DNA from: Biomphalaria glabrata
Taxonomy: Eukaryota; Mollusca; Gastropoda; Planorbidae
Reading direction: 5' to 3'
Length of the DNA: 64,000 nucleotides
Assembly: GCF_947242115.1 (NCBI RefSeq)
Contig: NC_074723.1
Span: 15,363,001-15,427,000, forward strand
The translations under genes and the position numbers were made by a program. Below, in pieces: positions 56,701-64,000 of the stretch. Under the pieces are notes generated by a model. It searched no databases. It was not told where the DNA came from and saw nothing but the letters and a program-made list of their open reading frames with translations. The first letter of the stretch is position 1; the number at the start of each line of letters is the position of its first letter.

Positions 56701-59700
56701 GACATACTTTCCTGCATGCTTTTCAATTTAACACTGGAGTGAGTTATAAGAAATATACACATAAACACAAGGGGAACTATTACTAACTACTTCAGGAGAG
56801 AAAACATGGGTCCACAACCAACAGGGACGATATACAGCCAACCTTTACAATACCTTGCTTATGCCGATGACATTGCCTTATTGGGTAAAGAAACCTCTGA
56901 CATCGCTAGAGCCTTCATACAACTAGAAGAAGCATCTCGACCAGCAGGACTTGAGGTCAATGACAGTAAAAACAAGTACATCACAATGACAAGAGACAAT
57001 CAAACAGAGGGACAAAATATCAAAATCAAAGACCACGAATTTGAAAACGTCCAAACTTTCAAATATCTAGGAAGTACTATTAATTTCAAAAATGACCTAC
57101 TAACAGAAATAAAGGAAAGAATAGCAGCAGGCAACAGGGCATTTTATAGCACCCACCATTTACTTAAGAGCAAAACGATTTCAAGGAAAACCAAGAAAAT
57201 AATATACAATTAATAAGACTGGCAGCAATTTATGCAAGTGAGACCTGGACACTGACAAAGACATCTGAAAATTTACTTAACACTTGGGAAAGAAAATTCT
57301 TAGGAAAATCTATGGTGCCATACAGGATGAAACAGGGTGGAGGACACGCACTAACCATGAGTTATATCAATTATATGAAGACCCACCAATAGTGAATGAA
57401 ATAAAAAAGAACAGATTACGTTGGGCAGGTCACCTTGAAAGAATGCCAGACAACAGAGGGGCAAAAATCATATACAGGCAAAAAACCAAAAGGCAGGCGA
57501 CCCAAAGGCAGACCCCGTATGCGATGGATAGATGACGTGGAAGCAGATCTGAAGCAGCTTGGGGTTAGGGCGTGGAGACGAAAGGCCCAGGAGAGATCTG
57601 AATGGAAGGATGTGTTAAAGCAGGCCAGAGCCCTCCATAGGCTGTAGCGCCACTGGGATGGATGGATGGATGGAAAACCATAACCACGTACCAAGTATTT
57701 TTTTCTCACAAACTACTGCAAATTATTTTTCTCATGAATAATTTAATTTATTTTTTTTAAAACCTGATTGCTATTCTGTAAAATTGCTTTTGGCAAGGAG
57801 GAATTAGATAATATTTTAGATAGAACAACAATATAGTCTAAGTGGGAGAATGAGTGATAAGTGTGTCAGTTTGTGGGGGTTTGGATTATATATAAATGGA
57901 TTTTATAAATAAAAATAAATAAATAACATATATATATATATAAACAAAAAAGTATATAATAGAGCAAGCCATTACTTTAATGAAAGCATTACCTTTTAAG
58001 TAATCTTTAATAACTGCTGGTGTGTCTCTCTCTGGATCAAGTGTTATAAATACTGGCTGCAACTTAGGCAAGTCTGCACTATTATCTACAAACATGTGCA
58101 GAAAACAAGACAAATATAAGAGAAGAGAACATGCACAAGGGTAAACACTACTAATAAACTTAAGTCTAATGTTGCAAGAAAAAACAAAAACAATGCTCTA
58201 GTAACAAAACCTACCAAAAGTTTTTACAATTGTCCCCAGTTTCTCCATTTCTTCTGGACAGATGTCTGGACAATGTGTGAATCCCATATACATAATAATC
58301 CACTGACCCCTGAAGTCGGTACTTGACCTTTTGTTCCCATTGTGATCGATCAAAGTCCAATCACCCCCTAGATTGATCTTTTCAAATTCTTTATATCTAT
58401 ATAGTTCATTATCTGCAAATGTAAAAAGTGTTAGGTAACAGAAATATCAATTTAAATATCAAAATGTTTATCAACAACCATTTTCAGAAAAATCTCTAGT
58501 TAGTTTATCTGTATTTGCCATTTACGGAATCAAATATTTTCTTTTTATAAAATTATGACTGAAATGATAGGATGGTAGTCCATGCTAAAACAGAGAAGTA
58601 TACAATTATGTATTTCATTTTTGATGGAATTATTTTCTGTAGTGAAATTCTGTGAATTGAATAACATCAATACAGATAATAGCAATATAATGAACAATTA
58701 ACAAAAAGAAAAATAGATGTGTTTGCTTTGAGTAGCTTGGCTTTAATTGAAGTTTAATCGGAATAGGCTAGTGAAATACAATTGGGAAAAATGAATAATT
58801 CCTTCTGAATGCGGAAAATAATTACAAAGAGACCTGGTAGGAAAAAAAAACAACATGCAAATTTAACTCTGTTATTTACTGACTGCTATGTTCATTCTTA
58901 CAACCTCTATTTCTTTTTTTTTTTTAATAGAAATTTTTTTTTTAATCAATTCTGTTAAAGCCCAAATAATAACACTTTTTATTAGCGGATTAAATCCTTA
59001 CATTTCAGAACACATTAATTGTATTAAATTTCAAAGAATCTAATATGATGTTAATATATATATATATTTTAGATTCCGAATTTTAATCTTGTCAATGAAG
59101 TGAACTCCCTAATTTTAGTGACAGTTACATCTTAAACGAACTTCTATGAATGCATAGCTTTGGACTTCTGTTAACAATTGCAGAGGTGGGATTGTTCAGG
59201 TAGGGTGGCAGAAGACCATAAAAAAAACAACAGATTAATTGCCAGCGTTATCAAATCAACACGTAAACAAAAAATTCTTTAAAAAAAAAACAACAAAGTG
59301 TTATTGTATCAATTAGTTAAGTCATGTAATTATATGTATGATTGACCGAGAAATATAAATCTGTGTGATAGAAATATTTGTAACCTATTGTTTTTGTTAA
59401 GCTTTTAGCTTTCTCAATGCGCTATGATCCTATAACTTGTCTGCGCCAGTTGTGAAAGGGGGAGGGAAGAAGGGGGAATCTTGGTGAATGTTTACATGAT
59501 GGTTTTTTAAATGCATAAAAATAATGTTCACTCAGGGCTCAAGGTTTCTCAAGGGGACTAATTCAACTTATACCAGAACATCTGTCAGATACGATTTTTT
59601 CCCTTGTTCAAGATACCAAACAAATAATAAATTAACAATAGTTAATTAACTAATTGGTTAATTTTTCTATTGATTCTTGTGTTGTCAGGTAAAAGAAATA

Positions 59701-62700
59701 ATTTTGTGCAAAATTTCAGCAGCCAGCGTAATCCAAGATTGGGTGTGGGAGAAATAAAGTACACAAACTTTTTACCAGACAAACAGAGTGAGTTGAAATA
59801 AGCTTTGTAAATAAAGTATGTAGTTAACCAAAGAAACCAGTACTGTCTGCTTCTCAATGTTAACAAGATAAACGATCTGAAAATCAAACATTTGTTAGAA
59901 ATATAAAGGTTGTAAAAATTTACCTAGCTCCTTCTCATGCTCGGCACTTTTATAAGTGTAGTAAACACCAGCACCAATGCTAGAAACTATTAGGAGTCGC
60001 CCCCACCAAGGCTAAACATAAAAAAAAAATTAAAGATAAGATATTTAGAACAAGAAATTTATTTTGTAACTTAAATATATTATTGGTTAATAAGAATCAC
60101 TTCTAGAGATTGAAATAGTCGTTACCAAATCTTTTTTGATTACCTCCTATCGGATTCTCAGACATCTAAATGTAAATAACATTATATATTATAAATATGT
60201 TTTTTAAGTGTATCACCTACTTATAATTAACCATTGATGTGTACTTTTGTTTTAAAAAAAAACTACACACCATGTTTGTTTTTAAATTTTCAGATGTTCC
60301 TCCCACAGGATGGCCGGGGATGGCAGCAGGTTTGAACTTGGGGCTATTGAGTAACAAGTTCAGAGCACATACCATATGACAAGGCAGCAAGTAGTAGTAT
60401 ATATACTGATACCCATTTTTAAAAATAAGATTTATGTGCCGTGGGTGTTGTTTAATTGTAGGTGAACTATCATTAGAGACAGTGATTATCTATCTCTATC
60501 TGATGCTTACATATTACATTTATAAAGGCAGCACCAGGGACCAAAATTTTAATGAAAGAAAATTAAAATGGTAAATTAAATATATAACAAAGTAAGGGAA
60601 TGTCACGAACCAGTAAGTAAGGGAATGTCACGAACCAGTAACCCTCTGATATGAAAACTCTGACAAGCAACAAAACAATGCACTCCAAGAAAACTAACCA
60701 TTAGACCATCCAGATCTAAAAAAAAATCTTTATGATCTGTAGCATTTGCAAGCACGCACTTGCCACTTAGAGGTAAATGGTCACATGTCCCCACCCAGCC
60801 CAGCTCATCTATCCTCACCAATTTTAACAGAGACAACACAGATAGCCATTAGGCATATAATTAGACAAACAATAGCTCAGTTTTAATTACTTAATTACCA
60901 ATAATGTCAGTAAAAAGTAGAAGGATATGAACAACAAACAACTAAATTGCCATTTAATATTTTTTTTACTTACTATGTTGACAGTTCCATCAGATTTTTT
61001 ATTAGAATTTTCAGAACTTGTTGTATATTTCTGGCAACTCTGTGTTTTGAAATATAATTGAAATTTAGTAAAGTTGCATGTTCAGAAAAAAAAAGTATTG
61101 TGGCAACTAGCTTTACATAGTGAATTGTGTTTATACCACAATCACCAATTATATATTTACATTATGTGGCAACAAGTAGATTATGTTTCTCTTTGTAAGT
61201 ATGCACAAGAATCATCATGAATCATCCATTCTTTAAATCAGAATTGGGTAACTAACTGCACTATAAGAATATTTTCCCCAGTTCTGCAAGGTCTTTCAGA
61301 AACCGGATAAAGGAATAAACAGAAAAAGCCAGACCCCCAAACATAAACCAATTCTATCTTTATCATTTGCTTGTTCCCTAGTGTGCACCACTGTACATTC
61401 TGTCAGAATGTACATCATTGTTCTTTTTGCAGTAAGCTATTTATTAATCTGAAAGTGTCCAACTCTAACCTGGGCTTAACACTTTCTCTTCTAATTGACA
61501 ATACCATCGTTGATTTGGTGGGAAGCGTGGTCAAGAGGCCAAGTGCGCTTGAACTTGGCTTGGCGACCTAGAAGGGAGCTTGAGGTTCGACACCCGACTC
61601 TGGCAGAGTTGTGTTTACTGAGCGCCTAAAGGCAGCACGAAAAACCAACTCCTAGATACTCCTCCCCCCCCCCCCAACAGGTCCACAAATAAGATTGGAC
61701 CAAAAGCGCTCTGAGCATGCTATAAGCATGAAAGTTGCGATATATAAAAGATATAATAATAATTTCATCTCATTAAATTAATGTTTGCTATTATAAACTT
61801 TACGTTGTGTTATATGAAAAGAGCATGCATTCCCCTTAAATTCTATACAATAAAACACTTTCTGATAACAAACAACAAAGTTATTGAAGCTTAATCATAG
61901 CAGGGTAGTGAAATAGTAATGAGCCAAATGAAGAATTCCGTCAAAAATTGGAAAAAATAATAACAGAGAGAAAGAGTTAAACTGTTTTTTTCTGGCATTG
62001 CAATAAGGATTCTTAGTCCAAAATTATTTCTAATTTATGTTTAAATAAATTGGATTGTGACCCTTGAATTTAATTTATATCAGGAGGTGTATCTCCTCCA
62101 CCCTATACTACAAGGCAGTTTGATATGCATTTGTGGGTATATTTTGGGTCTGACAACTTTTTCCCTTTAAGCGTCCAAAGCTTGTCACAGAGTTGGAGTA
62201 TATCTGCTGTTAACCAGGGTTTTTTGGGTGGCAGAGCTTCCCTAGTACATCCAGGGCTGTACCTGTGACTGCTGTATTCACCTTATTGACTTGAGTGTCA
62301 ATATTCTGGACATTGGAGTCCAAGATATTGAGAGCTACAAAGCATCCTCCTACTTGTGCCTCAACTATCAGCTATTTGTGGGTCTTTCAGTTTATCCAGG
62401 TCTAATTTTATCCTGGTAACTCCTTATTTACTTCCTTTTTTTAAATGTAATTTAAAGGTCATCATAACAAAGTCATGATCACTTCAAATGTCAGCGCCAG
62501 GAATACTTTTTGTTTTGGCTTATGAATGCTTGACTTAAAATGCTGATGCACCATGATATAGTTGATCTGGTTGTGGTGTTCTCTGTTTGTACTAAGCCAT
62601 GTGATTATTCATGAATTTTTGTGGCATCCTAATGTGTTAGCCAGCAAGACTATGTTGTACTTCTCAAATTCTAGTAGTTGCAGACCTCTTTTGTTAAAGT

Positions 62701-63664
62701 TTACTGTTCCTTCCACAAATGTGCCATTCCAGGTTTGGTAGGAGTTGCTTCCTACCTTGGCATTCCAGTCTCCTTGTACAACAAGAATGTCTTTTTTCAG
62801 GACTTTATGGACCACTTCTTTTAAATGCTCATAAAACTTTTCTATCAGCATAGGTTGACATATAATATAGGAGTAAAGGCTTGTATGATGGCTTATTGAA
62901 GGGTGATGCCTTTACTATATAGAAATGAGTTTACTTGATATTGGATAACAGTTCACAACACAGTTGATGTAGTTCCTGTGTAGAAGTAACCAAACTCCTT
63001 GAGAGTCCTTGTTCATAAGCATCTTGCAATTCACTAAAGTTTAGTTTATGTCCATCTTCATGTATATATATAGATGCTTTTCCAGTGCATTTCACTGAGT
63101 CTAATGATGTTGAAACACAACACGTAAAAATAGCTGGCCAGAACTAGATAAAAAAGTATATTTATACTTCTTTTCGTCAAGTTGTCATGATGGTGATAAT
63201 GATAGTGCCTGTTAGACTAAGTAAGTGTAACTTTATTTTACAATTTTATATATCATGAATATATTATTAATATTAAATTAGTATTAGATAATTAGATATT
63301 ACATAAAAACTAGATCACTAGATCTAGAATTTAACATGCATTATGATTTATAAATGATTCTCATTATGACTGACTATATGAAGTCTAGATTTAAATCTAA
63401 TAAACTTTTATAAACGTTTTGAACTAGAACAAAAAAAATTACTTTAAAAGCACTTTTTTTTACCCTGTAGTTGTAACTGTTGTTAGATCCAGAAGACCAA
63501 GACTTGTTTATTGAAGTTAATAACATACATCTTGAATTTGAACAAAATTGTCTCAGTGAAACTTGCTTTGCCTTTGGTATTAGATCTAAGTGCGAACGAA
63601 AATGAGAAAAATGACGATGAAATTTTAGAAAAATGTGCGGTCTAGTTGTCATAATTTTTATCAT
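53733..63664 (-). CDS. SCO2: SCO2-like mitochondrial copper chaperone, 7 exons, 301 aa
   Basis: Exons on the - strand: 63664-63464, 61039-60974, 60011-59924, 58412-58215, 58085-57993, 54133-54015, 53873-53733. Borders are GT..AG and the total is 906 nt. Exon 1 is a basic, acid-poor presequence ([19 protein letters not shown]...), ideal for mitochondrial import. One membrane segment follows ([16 protein letters not shown], ~94-109), then the thioredoxin-like domain with copper ligands CPDIC (Cys166, Cys170) and His258 in DYIVDHT. Its role is copper delivery to the CuA site of COX2. [21 protein letters not shown] and [13 protein letters not shown] resemble human SCO2, whereas the neighbour resembles SCO1. 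The two genes share exon cut points, including the 198- and 93-nt exons. The intron between exons 5 and 6 carries a 3.3-kb RTE LINE; intron 1 carries a SINE and a LINE piece. Confidence 0.94.
54358..57672 (+). mobile_element. Near full-length RTE LINE with 13-bp TSD
   Basis: The element is bounded by gaaaaccataacc at 54345-54357 and again at 57673-57685. It has a GC-richer 5' leader (54358-54594), one long ORF region, and a 3' (GGAT)n tail (57655-57672). A short 3' end with a tetranucleotide tail is typical of RTE-clade LINEs. It lies opposite in strand to the SCO2-like gene, in its intron 5. Confidence 0.93.
54595..57645 (+). pseudogene. RTE endonuclease/reverse transcriptase ORF with few lesions
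   Basis: The frame is open from 54595 to 56739. Endonuclease: [34 protein letters not shown] and the final SDH (NADSDHLLV, ~55400). Then a Lys/Glu-rich linker. [62 protein letters not shown], and the catalytic YADD at about 56860 ([11 protein letters not shown]). After a TGA at 56740, where a Trp codon would be expected, the same frame continues to 57211. Two frame changes follow (near 57210 and 57295) before the C-terminal [17 protein letters not shown] and [17 protein letters not shown]. Intact endonuclease, full RT core and only about three lesions indicate a recent insertion. Vertebrate 'craniofacial development protein 2' genes are relatives of this LINE type. Confidence 0.92.
59285..59790 (+). 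repeat. Dispersed non-coding repeat, copy 2
   Basis: Second copy of the repeat at 39602-40235, in an intron of the SCO2-like gene, in the same + orientation. It contains gtgcaaaatttcagc, attgggtgtgggagaaat and tttttaccagaca in the same order. Confidence 0.7.
60285..60395 (-). mobile_element. SINE family 2, opposite orientation
   Basis: On the - strand: ggtatgtgctctgaacttgt, then aagttcaaacctgctgcc and gatgttcc-type body, matching the family-2 head and B box. 3' end shortened. Confidence 0.6.
61512..61765 (+). mobile_element. tRNA-like SINE, family 3
   Basis: The tRNA-like head is gtggtcaagaggccaagtgc, with a B-box relative ggttcgacac at 61584-61593. A body with ggcagcacgaaaaaccaact follows, then a C-run, gcgctctgagcatgctataa and the tail ataataataat. 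It differs from families 1 and 2. It lies in intron 1 of the SCO2-like gene. Confidence 0.7.
62100..62900 (-). mobile_element. RTE-type LINE, endonuclease segment
   Basis: The - strand encodes [20 protein letters not shown] and [15 protein letters not shown], then [20 protein letters not shown] (62851-62620). This is the apurinic endonuclease-like domain, with the GDWNAKVG catalytic loop. Degraded codons follow towards 62160 ([23 protein letters not shown]). There is no RT part, so this is an internal fragment, in SCO2 intron 1. Confidence 0.8.
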
Positions 63665-64000
63665 TTCTGCTATTCTAAATCTAGATTCGATATCTCAAAT
63701 ATCTGTTATTAGTGTTATTGAAACTTGTTATTGTCTAGTGTAAGAGCTAATAAAGGAAATGGAAAGTAGAAAAAATATTTTTCAAAACAAAAGAGCTTTA
63801 GAATTAGGTTGACTTCAAGTAACAAAGATTATCACTAACACCTATTACTTTTATATACAATGTCTATGACAGTAGATTTGTCCCAAACATCTAAATGGAT
63901 ATAAACTAAGGCTAAGGCGTACCGTGTTATCTATCGCTTATTTTTGCTTTTAATCCTAGACAGAGGCGGATTTGGGGGATAGCAGGCGGGGATACTACCA
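63665..64000. other. Upstream region of the SCO2-like gene
   Basis: Probable promoter and 5'UTR for the - strand gene. No TATA box or other element can be assigned with confidence, and no further gene is visible before the window ends. Confidence 0.4.

Overview
This is a eukaryotic, AT-rich, intron-rich window. The gene structures (short exons, large introns full of LINEs and SINEs), the many TAGATCT-type oligomers and the mix of tRNA-derived SINEs and RTE-type LINEs suggest a mollusc, most likely a pulmonate gastropod of the freshwater-snail kind. That placement is an inference from general character. No species marker was read.

Host genes. (1) A 12-exon amino-acid transporter of the SLC7A4 subfamily on the + strand, coding exons 26569-35471; the splice frames close to give 655 codons plus stop. 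(2) and (3) Two adjacent head-to-tail genes on the - strand encoding SCO copper chaperones for cytochrome c oxidase assembly: a SCO1-like gene (40750-49276, 357 aa) and a SCO2-like gene (53733-63664, 301 aa). Both have seven coding exons cut at equivalent places. (4) A probable small membrane-protein gene at 9040-11620 (+, 64 aa), supported by consensus splice sites but not recognised. (5) A last-exon-like ORF at 6230-6445 (+), part of which recurs inverted 7.2 kb away.

Layout. 1-6 kb: LINE tails and a hAT transposon complete at both ends (1447-3841) with an 8-bp target duplication. 6.3-14.1 kb: a segment bounded by roughly 285-bp inverted repeats, containing TAGATCT-rich DNA and the small gene. 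14.8-18.2 kb: Helitron-like and hAT remnants and a 37-bp minisatellite. 18.2-21.8 kb: little recognised. 21.8-26.2 kb: a nest of retroelements, with an inverted (twin-primed) LINE copy carrying a broken Ty3/Gypsy element, followed by two more LINE 3' ends. 26.5-35.5 kb: the transporter. 35.5-40.7 kb: its 3' flank. 40.7-64 kb: the SCO pair, whose introns and spacer hold SINEs, LINE pieces, a solo LTR, a MITE-like repeat and a nearly full-length RTE LINE (54358-57672) with 13-bp target duplications.

The two SCO proteins are expected in the inner mitochondrial membrane, delivering copper to the CuA site of COX2. The transporter is a plasma- or endo-membrane protein with no evident functional tie to them. 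I found no bacterial-style operon, CRISPR array, rRNA or genuine tRNA gene. The most informative observations are the SCO pair, the inverted repeat around the small gene, the small gene itself, and several insertions whose mechanism can be read from their target-site duplications.
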